Origin: Tubiluchus corallicola
Lineage: Eukaryota > Priapulida > Priapulimorpha > Priapulimorphida > Tubiluchidae
NCBI GenBank assembly: GCA_030141605.1
Contig: JAQGDQ010001246.1
Span: 1 to 44,803, forward strand
Direction of reading: 5' to 3'
Length of the DNA stretch: 44,803 nt
Positions 31,567 to 40,952 of the stretch are shown piece after piece. The position numbers and the translations under genes are program-made. The stretch's first letter is position 1; each line of letters begins with the position of its first letter. The notes beneath the pieces were generated by a model that saw only the letters and a list, made by a program, of their open reading frames with translations, did no database searches and was not told the DNA's origin.

Positions 31567-34292
31567 TTCGTACGGTCAGAAGCGCGGATCCTATCTTTGA
31601 TTCTATTCAGGTCATCATCGATAAAATCACCACGGTATCCAGTTATATTACGCAAATATCGAGCACATGGGGTGTTTGACTCGCGACACAAGTTGTAAAC
31701 AATCATAAACGGATCATCAGGAATATTCACTCTTGAGCGAACAATCTTATTGAAAAAGCGAGATTGGGTGTCCTTCACAAAACCATTCAGGGAGGGAAGG
31801 CCCAACTCTATGAGACACAAATCATTAGCAGTTGTACGTCGCACACCGAGTAGACATTTAATAACACTAATATACATCCCTTGAATAGGATTAAGGTCAT
31901 TGAATAGCCAAGACTCACATCCGTAAGTAATTGCAGCAAGTAGCGCGGCATTTAAAACTAACTTCTTAACTGCAAAAGGATAAGCTGAATTCTTAGAAAT
32001 AAATGACACGAACTTCAGTACGTGACAATATTTGTCTTCGCAGTGTTTTTCCAGAGCGGGTTTAAATTTTCCTGTTGAGCTAAAGACAGCACCGAGGTAA
32101 ACGTAATAGTCACAGTGATTAACAGTAAGGGGGTTCACTACGAGGTCCAGACGGTCAACAGCATCGCCATTAATAACCATAAATTTAGTCTTTTTTAAGT
32201 TCACCTTCATACCGGATTGATCACAGAACTCAATAAGGAAACTGAGTTTTTGAATAATACCTTCTCTAGATGTTGACAATAAGATTGTATCATCCATCAA
32301 CATCAAACAGTGTAAATTTCCTAGGAAACCATCGAGACCTCATCTAGACTTTAATTCACGAATAAGAGGGTTAATATACAGTGTGAAGAGGAAACAGGAT
32401 GACGGAGAACCCTGCTTCACACCTAATGTAACACCAATAACGGCAGCACCAAGGACCAGCTGCGTATTCACATACATGGCAGCAAGAGCAGAAAGCATCA
32501 CAAGACCACAGCCAAGAGCTCTCAAGGCCCTAATCAAACCAGAACGTGGAACTCTATCGTAAGCTTTCGAGAAGTCTACGAAAACGATATATAATTTCTT
32601 CTTTTTAAACAGTGCATAGTCCATTAATAGTCTTAGAGTCACAATCCACTCAATGCAGGATCTACCCTTTTGGGCGCCAGCCTGCTCCCTATCGGGTTTG
32701 AACCACATCTCTAAACGTTTGCACAAAATTCGATCGTATATTTTCGCAAGGGAATCCATGATTGACAAACCGCGGTAATTATCGCAGTCCTTACGAGATC
32801 CTCTCTTAAAAATAGTAACAAGGCGGCTAAAGCACCACGGAATCGGGAAAGATCGCGAAAAGAATATGAAATTCAGAACAAAACACAGGTAATTAATCCA
32901 AGTATCTGGGATAAAATTGAACACAGCACCAGGAATACCAGAGGGTCCACCACTACTACTTGATTTACATTCGGAAGCAGCAGAAACAAACTCATCGAAA
33001 GCGATCGGATCATCTGTGATAGGGATACTTGGACCATCGCACAGTGATAATAAGTCCTCTGGACCATCACGATCTGGGTTGAGAAGATCCTCGAAATGAC
33101 GTTTGAATTCTTCGCTAGTTGGAGATTCAAAGGATTCAGATTCAATCGTGTTTTCTTTCCAGTCTATGGCATTCCATATTTCCTTAGAATCATTGAGCTC
33201 GAGCATACGGCGCCAACGATCCGTCGGCTGATAACGATTGATGAGACGATTCGGAGCTTTACATCTAATCAGTTTATCACGGAAAACATTATTAATATCA
33301 GTAACACAACTATTTACATCATCCACATCATCAGGAGGTTCAACTGAAGACATCACTCTCTGAAATTCAACACAGTCTGTTTCAGCAAAACGGATCTGAC
33401 GGCTACAATGTTCGCGGTTTGGAGTTTTAACTTCAGCTGCATGAGCACCTAAGGCTTCGGATCTGATAAGAAGATTGTGAGGTAAGGCTCCACGAGATAA
33501 CATGTTGATATCAAAAATCACAGACAGAGGGGCATGATTCGAAGGTAATCGTAAGTCTTGATTGACAGTGAAATTGACAACACTATCGATTAGTGCAGGA
33601 GAAATAAGACAATAGTCTAATTCAGAAATCCAATTCTCACGTTTTCTATACGTCAGATTACTTTTAAATGTTCTGCCTTTATACTGAATGTTATTTACAA
33701 CGATCAAAGAGTTAAAAGAATTATAAACAACTTTGGCATTTTCATTCGGGGATCCAATCGAATCCTCGGAAGCAAGATATCGTGCACCACTGTCACTAAC
33801 ATTACGTAAAAATTTATTAATAGCAGGCCCGTAACGGGCATTCAAATCACCAAGTATCACAAATTGATCATGAGGGTTGGACATCATAACTTCGTTGATT
33901 TTTGCTAAGCATTCAAGTGAGTGGTAATGAGAGTCAGATGGCGTGAGATAAACACATACAAAAACAATACCAGGTATATTATTGAGGCGTAGCACAATAA
34001 CATCGGAACCAAATTCGACCGATTGAATCGAAGAGGCTAGCACATTTGAAATCAGTATAGCACAACCACCACGGTGACCAGCTGCTTGATTAGTTCGGAG
34101 AGTTTTATACCCAGGCATTGTGAACTTCAACGGAGTTTTGATTTCATTTAAGAATATCATATCAGATTTACATAAACTTTGGCGAACAAAGTCGATCTCC
34201 AGTTTATTTTTCACGGCATTAATGTTCCAATGTGTAATACGGAGTTCAGTGCAACTATCTCGATTGTTTACAAAAAAGACATTGGTTGCCAA
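31545..34292 (-). pseudogene. LINE ORF2: endonuclease and reverse transcriptase, one nonsense codon, 3'-truncated
   Basis: ORF2 nicks target DNA and copies the LINE RNA. Residues about 15-260 form an APE-type endonuclease: THWNINAVKN, LNEIKTP, LGDLNARYG and SELDYCLIS are present, while the usual SDH is SNH. The reverse transcriptase follows: FKRGSRKDCDNYRGLSIMDS, AGAQKGRSC, VDFSKAYDRVPR (about 572) and GVKQGSPSS. A TGA at 32342-32340 stops the first 650 codons. The same frame continues at once and reaches LMDDTILLS, the YADD-box equivalent with both aspartates, so the lesion is a single in-frame nonsense codon. The C-terminal YGCESWL and LLGVRRTT region is present to about 31567. The last six codons and stop come from the 79-bp satellite. 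Confidence 0.92.
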
Positions 34293-35643
34293 CTATCAAT
34301 AACAACACCGTCCCGGGTGATCTCACGCTTTTTCTTGTCAAACTCAATATGGCATCCCCGTTTCAGGTTTGTCACGTTCGCACTTCTCAGCGTCAAATAG
34401 CCGCTTCCATTCGGCACGAACTGCAGGGTGGGTGTCTCGCTTCACTCTGACTTTTTTCACAGCAGCATTGGCAGACGATTGAAGCTTATTAGCATTCTTC
34501 ACGACATTGTCCCTTTGGTCATGATTTTCAACAATGACCAACACAGGACGATCACGGCCATTCGTAGCTGTACCGAGTCTCTTGTATGAGACGACAGCAG
34601 CTTCCACATCCACTACATCAAGAATTTTCCTTATCTTATCATCGTCGGAATTAGCACCATCGATATCCTCATTTTCACTTAAGCCCATCATAATTAAGTT
34701 CTGGTTTCGGAGATGACCGTCAACCTACTCCAAAAACCGTTGTTGATTTTTAACAACTTGACGCAAGACATTCACTTCAGTCTTTAATTCAGAATGTTTG
34801 TCTTCAATCTTTTGGGACAATTTTTCCTCCAGATTTTGAAATTTAGTGTTAATATTATTAGATAGTTCATCCAGGCGTTTCAACACAGCTGAATCGGCAC
34901 CACCAGAAGCGGCCGAAGGGGGGGGCAGCCAGTATGATTTCTATCATATCGTCCTTCGTAATGGCTTTCAGCTTCTTACGGTCACATGCACACAGCTCAT
35001 CGATACTCTTCGGTTTGTCAGACATATTCAACAAATAATGCAGGTATCAGAAATAGGGGAAGTGAAACAGTCTATTTCTATATTATTTCAGCGTGACCTT
35101 AGTATATGCAGGTATATGGGAAATACGTTGCAAATGGTAACCAGTCTATTATACGTTCAAAGTTTTCAAAAGCAAAAATTAGCAAAAGTACTTTGTAAAG
35201 GCAATAAAAGAAATGTTCTCACTCATCTGCAGCATGCAACGTATCCAAATATATGTATCCTCATATCTACATAGAGCGCAGCTTTTCCTTTCTCCCATTG
35301 TAGGACCAGTTTGCGTTGCTATCTACCTGAATGTTTTTGTTGACAGGTGAATAGACCAATTAAGGTCTAATCAATGACACAATAGCCTCAACTAGGTACG
35401 GTGACCATGAATTGTCGATTTGCAATAGAACTTGAAGAATTTCAACAATTTTTCACTTTTAATATCTAAATCCAACTGTATAAGTGCAAACGTTTATTAC
35501 CTTCTTCTTCTGTAGATATTTACACACAAAATGGTATCACTTTTATCATGTTAAACATAAAATTACTTTATAAAATTAGCAAAATCTGCAGAGCTTGTTA
35601 ACAACACAAGACACGGTCACGGATACATCTTCTGTCTTTTTAC
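31567..35643 (-). mobile_element. LINE (non-LTR retrotransposon) inserted in the 79-bp array
   Basis: About 4.1 kb on the minus strand: 5' UTR (35643-35026), ORF1 (35025-34344) and ORF2 (34292 onward) with endonuclease and reverse transcriptase. It is bounded on both sides by the 79-bp array, with agta at both junctions (31563-31566 and 35644-35647), so the target duplication may be only 4 bp. The 3' side ends inside ORF2, without 3' UTR or poly(A). That is opposite to the usual 5' truncation of LINEs. ORF1 and ORF2 are both interrupted, so this copy cannot make full proteins. Confidence 0.9.
34344..35025 (-). pseudogene. LINE ORF1: coiled coil plus RRM-like domain, broken twice
   Basis: ORF1 proteins bind LINE RNA as chaperones. 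Translation starts MSDKPKSIDELCACDRKKLK at 35025. The frame is lost at a run of eight C (plus-strand G run 34918-34925), and the coiled-coil part (VLKRLDELSNNINTKFQNLE and onward) is read in another frame up to a TAG at 34727-34725. After the TAG, in the same frame, comes the RRM-like part (34691-34344) with YKRLGTATNGRDRPVLVIVE and HPAVRAEWKRLF, matching the RLG...RPVLV pattern of LINE ORF1 proteins. ORF2 begins 51 bases later. Confidence 0.82.
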
Positions 35644-35983
35644 AGTACAAGTGTGTAATGGTGAAAGTATTGTCTAGAGAACTAATGCAGTAATAGTCTA
35701 CGAATTATAGTGTAGAAATACGAGTACAAGTGTGTAATGGTGAAAGTATTGTCCAGAGAACTAATGCAGTAATAGTCTACGAATTATAGTGTAGAAATAC
35801 GAGTACAAGTGTGTAATGGTGCAAGTATTGTCTAGAGAACTAATGCAGTAATAGTCTACGAATTATAGTGTAGAAATACGAGTACAAGTGTGTAATGGTG
35901 CAAGTATTGTCTAGAGAACTACTGCAGCAATAGTCTACCAATTATAGTGTAGAAATACGAGTACAAGTGTGTAATGGTGCAAG
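35644..35983. repeat. 79-bp minisatellite, about 4 units (right part)
   Basis: Continuation of the array on the far side of the LINE, beginning agtacaagtgtgtaatggtg and including units with gtgaaag. It ends within a unit at gtgcaag. Confidence 0.96.
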
Positions 35984-36129
35984 ATCTCCAGCTGAATTTT
36001 TATACTGAAGCATTTTTAACATTAATGATGTTTCTGAAATGGATTAGATTATTGAGCTGTATAATCAGAAACATCATAAAGTGACTTACTCTATGAACAT
36101 GAAGCAAAGGCTGTCATCAAGATCTCTTA

Positions 36130-36410
36130 GGATTAATTATCCATTCGCTATTCATGCATTTGTTCATCCGTTCATCCTCCATTCATTTATTCCTTCGTTT
36201 TCATCATCAATTCATTCATTCGTAATTTCACTCACTCATTCGTTCATTAATTTATTCACTCATCCCTTTTATCCATTCATCCTCTTACAGTCTTATATAT
36301 AGTTATTTGTTCGTTAATTTACTGACTCATTCGTTCATCCATTTACTCATGCCTTTTATTCATCCATTTACTTATTCCTTTTATCCATCCATCCATCTAT
36401 CCTCTCAGTT
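36130..36410. repeat. Degenerate (TTCA)n / (CATT)n region
   Basis: Imperfect tetranucleotide repeats (ttcattcattcgttcatt, catccatccatcc). A 73-codon plus-strand frame across it is repeat-derived. Confidence 0.8.
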
Positions 36411-36680
36411 TTTCTTTCTTCTTAGCTATTTATTTATTTTTTCTGCGAGAACAAAACTATAGAACCAAAATTATCTAACATCTCGGATTATTTCCGAAGA
36501 AAAATACCATCATATGGTAAATTTGAAACAAGTAAGTATAGTAAGTTTGTGCCACTGAACCGACGAGGTCATTCCAACCTTGCAGCTGCCATGCAGTGCT
36601 GAATATGCAATGGCTTTGTAATTGATCGAATCATCACAGTATGGGGGGGGGAGAATAAATGGCATAAATGGCCTACGTAA

Positions 36681-36908
36681 CAATATAACGCATTTGATAT
36701 AACGTAACCCTATAACAACAGTACGCATTCCATATAACGTAACCCTATAACAACAGTACGCATTCCATATAACGTAACAATATAACAACAGTACGCATTC
36801 CATATAACGTAACCCTATAACAACAGTACGCATTCCATATAACGTAACCATATAACAACAGTACGCATTCCATATAACGTAACCATATAACGACAGTACG
36901 CATTCCGG
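36681..36908. repeat. 35-bp minisatellite, about 6 units
   Basis: Unit gcattccatataacgtaacc plus ctataacaacagtac, with small variants (accata, acaata). It gives repeated YGMRTVVIGLRY-type peptides on the minus strand, without other coding evidence. Confidence 0.92.
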
Positions 36909-37284
36909 ATGCTACATCAACGCACTTTACACTTTTGGGCAAATCGTTTTTCCACTTTACGTTTTTTGGATGTCCTGAAACAAGTCCTCGGGTAAGAAAT
37001 TGTAGAACAAACATGCGTTTTTGCTGCTTAACCTAAGAAAACACCATCGCATGGCTCACCTGCGTCTGTTATCGCAGTGTAACTATCACTGATTATGCGA
37101 TCTTACTAAAATATTTACACGTAGTTGGACCACCGTGGAACATAGAATATGGGTCTACTGTATTATCCTTATCTTTAGTGCTTGGTGTCTGTAGCTAATA
37201 CTGAGTTAGCAACACACGTTCGTACGACAGAACCGGAGAATTCTCTCTCACTCCCCCCCTCTCTCTGTCTCTCTCTCTCTCCCT

Positions 37285-37324
<40 letters not shown>

Positions 37325-38057
37325 TTCTCTGTCTCTCTTTCTCCCTCCCCTCCCCTTCCCTCTCCCTGTCTCTCTGTCTCTCTCTCTCTCACGTACCTTA
37401 TAAACATTTAGTTGTGCTGGCCCCGTTTTGTACATGGATCAGTGACTTCGTAGCTTGGCAACAGTTTTCGAATCGACCCTTGTTTTTTCTTTCAATTGTT
37501 CATACTAAGTGCATGTCGTCTAGCAAACTTGGTATTACAGAATAATCTTAAGAACGCTGCTATTATCCACGAATTCGTCCATCGTCCAGCGAAAGCCGTC
37601 TTTGTTGAACCAACAACTTGCCGCATTTAAATTTGCATAATTTCATGCAAATTCCATCTCGTGCGTGTTGCTAATTACAAAGTAACTAATTAACAGTAAT
37701 TAGTGGGCAGGTGCTGATGTGCAGTTCCGTAGTGTGCACGAAAGTCAATAAACATGTATTCGTTTCCTCTATTAACTCTCTCTATTTTCCGTTCTGAAGA
37801 GGAGAAACACCAGCGGGGGGACTTCAAAATTCGCTTCCGGGTGGCACTTATTTCAATGAGAAATCATTCAGATTGTCCTGAAAAGCTTGTTTTTCATACA
37901 GAGATGTTTGTACTCGTGTAACATGAAAGGTAGTTTGATTTATTTGCCCACCATAACAAAACACGACTAGATTTTTCTCTAAAGTTTTTGTCGTCTTCTA
38001 CTTCGACCAGAACAACCTTCTTGGCGTTTTTATTTTCTTGAACTTTTTGTGTAACTA
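36909..38057. other. Intron 4 sequence with a pyrimidine tract
   Basis: Apart from a (TC)n-rich tract at about 37236-37391 (mixed with ccctccc and tgtctc steps), I see no gene or transposon ends. The tract yields long Ser/Leu and Arg/Glu frames that are artefacts. Unlike the two other (TC)n tracts it is not bounded by cagggccggcc ends. Confidence 0.6.
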
Positions 38058-38914
38058 CTATGCCTATATCTATTTATTGTACTGCTAATTGTCCACTGGG
38101 TGTAGGTACCATCCCTATATCTACTTATTGTACTACTAATTGTCCACTGGGTGTAGGTACCATACCTAAATCTACTTATTGTACTACTAATTGTCCACTG
38201 GGTGTAGGTACCATCCCTATATCTATTTAATGTACTACTAATTGTCCACTGGGTGTAGGTACCATACCTATATCTATTTAATGTACTACTAATTGTCCAC
38301 TGGGTGTAGGTACCATACCTATATCTATTTAATGTACTGCTAATTGTCCACTGGGTGTAGGTACCATACCTATATCTATTTAATGTACTACTAATTGTCC
38401 ACTGGGTGTAGGTACCATACCTATATCTATTTAATGTACTGCTAATTGTCCACTGGGTGTAGGTACCATACCTATATCTATTTAATGTACTACTAATTGT
38501 CCACTGGGTGTAGGTACCATCCCTATATCTATTTAATGTACTTCTAATTGTCCACTGGGTGTAGGTACCATACCTATATCTATTTAATGTACTGCTAATT
38601 GTCCACTGGGTGTAGGTACCATACCTATATCTATTTAATGTACTACTAATTGTCCACTGGGTGTAGGTACCATACCTATATCTATTTAATGTACTGCTAA
38701 TTGTCCACTGGGTGTAGGTACCATACCTATATCTATTTAATGTACTACTAATTGTCCACTGGGTGTAGGTACCATACCTAAATCTATTTATTGTACTACT
38801 AATTGTCCACTGGGTATAGGTACTATCCCTATATATATTTATTGTACTGCTAAAAGTCCACTGGGTGTAGGTACTATCCCTATATCTACTTATTGTACTG
38901 CTAATTGTCCACTC
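38058..38914. repeat. 51-bp minisatellite, about 17 units
   Basis: Unit tctatttaatgtactactaa followed by ttgtccactgggtgtaggta and ccatacctata. Each unit has a ggtacc. Units alternate in part between tactacta and tactgcta, a sign of two-unit duplications. Outer units are more diverged (cttattg, gtactatccc). Confidence 0.95.
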
Positions 38915-39064
38915 TTCAGTTCAGCGCAAGTTAGATTAATGTGTCAAAAAGAATTCTCATTTGTGTTAAAATAAAACCGTGAATATTAATTATAGTCTAA
39001 ATTTGCAATAGTCTAAATAGTCTAATTAAAGTCTTTAAATCATTATTTTTTCAAATATGGCGAA

Positions 39065-39200
39065 AGAAGGACCTGTATTTGAACACAGAACCTTACTCAA
39101 GTGTTCTGATTTAATTCCAACCGCTCACCAGTTATTCCAAGTGGTAGTTAATTTAGTTTAAAATAGTTAAAGTGATTTCAAACTCATTAAATTGATTTTT
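39065..39200 (-). mobile_element. Possible diverged tRNA-like SINE piece
   Basis: Read on the minus strand: aactggtgagcggttggaat, then aaggttctgtgttcaaatac and aggtcc. This resembles module 2 of the SINE (ggtacaaagttcgaatccaggtcc) and has A-box-like and B-box-like blocks in the right order. It is too diverged to be sure. Confidence 0.35.
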
Positions 39201-39549
39201 TAATTAGTTTTGAGCTTTACGTGTGGTATGTTTGCAAACAGAAATAACTGGTTTCATTACATAACTCATTTGAATTAACTCAATCCACCCCACACTAGAT
39301 AGGCTGATCCAAGCATAGTTTGGGTGCCCTTCACCCCCAACTTGCTGTATCATATTTCTTTTCATCTAAGATCACAATGTCGATTACCCACACTAAATTC
39401 ACAATAATTCTAAGTGCAGAAGACTGATTTGAAAACTTTGATAAAACAGAACGTTAAAAAGGTTTCTTTCAGCCTGTATGCAGCCATTTTGCATGTCCAA
39501 ATTATTACTACATTGTGGGTTTTACGCATAACTTAGTTATGACTCATAC

Positions 39550-39917
39550 TTCTTCTTCTTCTTCACAGCTTTTCCCTGTTCGGGGTCGCTGCTGTGACTG
39601 AGTCTTCTCCACGCATTCGTGTTGTTGACCATCGCTTCATTTATGTCTTCCCTTCCCACATGATCTTCACCGACTCTTCTTTTCAAGTGTCCATACCATC
39701 GCAATCTTGCGAGGCTTCTACTACTTTTACTGTTCCTCTGATATTATTATTTCTAATTTTATCTCTTCTTGTTTTTCCCACCATTCATCTCAACATCCTC
39801 ATCTCCACCACACCAATTTTCTTCTCTTCGGTTTTCTTTAGAGAAGCTGCTTCCAGCCCATAGATTAGAGCGGGTCTGACCACTTCTTTGTGGACTTTCC
39901 CTTTAAGTCTCACCGAC
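39550..39917 (-). mobile_element. RTE-like LINE, 5'-truncated, with perfect 16-bp target duplication
   Basis: The minus strand encodes the end of a LINE polyprotein: ALIYGLEAASLKKTEEKK, then VVEMRMLRWMVGKTRRDKIR, RGTVKVVEAS, and after frame loss NTNAWRRLSHSSDPEQGKAV, a very widespread RTE-type C-terminus. It ends in an (AAG)n tail. The flanks carry the identical 16-mer tagttatgactcatac (39534-39549 and 39918-39933), a complete target-site duplication. It has internal frameshifts and no catalytic domain. It inserted 38 bp before exon 5 of the Orange-like gene. Confidence 0.92.
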
Positions 39918-39955
39918 TAGTTATGACTCATACAGACCTGTTAATTTATTTATAG

Positions 39956-40434
39956 GTGAAAACGGAAGTGCTGTTTCTGAAGAGCGTGTTGAGGAGACAG
40001 ACGCAGGGGAAACTGCTATTGACTCGCCTATTGTAGATGATGATGCTGTTCTCCTAGCTGGCTATATTGACTGTGCCAAAGAAGCCATTGCCTACTTGAC
40101 AGAAGTTGAGCATCTACCACCGGATGACCCTGTGATAGTCGGTCTACGTCAACACCTACGCCAACACCAGGAGGCGCTGGTGTACGAAGACGTGATTGAG
40201 AACTATGTGCAAAAAGTAAAAGAACTTGAGTGCAACGTGACCTCAACAACACCAGAACTGGTCACACCTCCAGGGAGGCATGTGAGGAGAAGAATTTCTA
40301 GCAGTGAGTCAAGTCAAGGAAATAACTTGTTACACAGAGAAAACCAAAGAACTGACTCTTCTAGTGACGAAGACATTGTTGATAGTCTCGTTGTGGACAG
40401 TAGGCACTTATCCACTCAACACGTCAACAGGTAG
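39956..40434 (+). CDS. Orange-domain-like protein, exon 5 with Orange-like segment and stop
   Basis: Starts after ttatttatag, completes a Gly codon and reads 158 more codons to TAG at 40432-40434. After an acidic lead (ENGSAVSEERVEETDAGE) comes LLAGYIDCAKEAIAYLTEVE followed by HLPPDDPVIVGLRQHLRQHQ. This fits the Orange domain of Hairy/HEY/BHLHE40 repressors (aGF..C..E...YL....e....P....L..HL), which helps pair selection and repression. The tail is basic (RHVRRR) and then Ser/Asp-rich (SSSESS, SSSDED). There is no WRPW or YRPW ending. The bHLH expected before an Orange domain is not visible in exons 1-4; an unseen exon in the 11-kb intron is possible only if it keeps phase 1. The total is 266 residues if TAG is used. 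Confidence 0.7.
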
Positions 40435-40676
40435 CAGCACGTATTGATAATGTTACGTCGAGATGAATGAACTGTTGTTTTTGCACAACAGGTAGCAGCA
40501 CATGTTGATAATGTTAAATCGAGATGAATGAACTTTTGTTTTTGCACAACAGGTAGCAGCACATGTTGATAATGTTACATCGAGATGAATGAACTGTTGT
40601 TTTTGCACAACAGGTAGCAGCACGTGTTGTTAATGCTATATCGAGATGAATGAACTGTTGTTTTTGCATAACAGGT
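40425..40676. repeat. 61-bp minisatellite starting in the last codons, about 4 units
   Basis: Unit caacaggtagcagcacatgt plus tgataatgtta...gtttttgca, with starts at 40425 and 40486 and about two further units. The first unit includes the last two codons and the stop of the Orange-like gene, so the array was seeded from the 3' end of the coding region. Each junction reads as a pyrimidine-rich tract, then caacag, then gtagca, so it looks like a 3' splice site joined directly to a 5' splice site. Confidence 0.93.
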
Positions 40677-40699
40677 TCTGATTTCTGTATTTTTTCTAG

Positions 40700-40952
40700 A
40701 TACAAACTTTTTCATGTGGAACTGTCAGTAAAAACTTGTTGCTGTGTGGCTAGTTTTAGTGCCCATCGCCTAGGCCTGTCAAACAGGCACAGGCCTATCA
40801 ATCGCCTAGGCCTATCAAACAGGCACAGGCCTATCAATCGCCTAGGCCTATCAAACAGGCACAGGCCTATCAATCGCCTAGGCCTATCGAACAGGCACAG
40901 GCCTATCAATCGCCTAGGCACAATTTTCTACGGTTCTAAGAGACAACATTAA
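40700..40952 (+). CDS. Possible alternative terminal exon with 12-residue repeats
   Basis: A strong acceptor (tgtattttttctag, ending 40699) is followed by an open frame that encodes YKLFHVELSVKTCCCVASFS and then a 12-residue unit (RLGLSNRHRPIN) about four times, ending at a stop at 40950-40952. If the donor caacag|gtagca at 40431 is used, the TAG stop is removed with the intron and the frame matches exactly (AG + A = Arg). The result would be an alternative C-terminus of about 84 residues. The donor is weak (gtagca). There is no transcript evidence, so this may be chance. Confidence 0.3.
40765..40919. repeat. 36-bp minisatellite, about 4 units
   Basis: Units start atcgcctaggcctatcaaac at 40765, 40801, 40837 and 40873, with a partial at 40909. 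The unit is nearly self-complementary in part (taggccta, aggcct). The period is a multiple of three, which keeps the overlapping frames open on both strands. Confidence 0.94.

Noticed and set aside
34846-35274. 142-codon plus-strand frame
   Set aside because: It is antisense to LINE ORF1 and its 5' UTR; no independent support.
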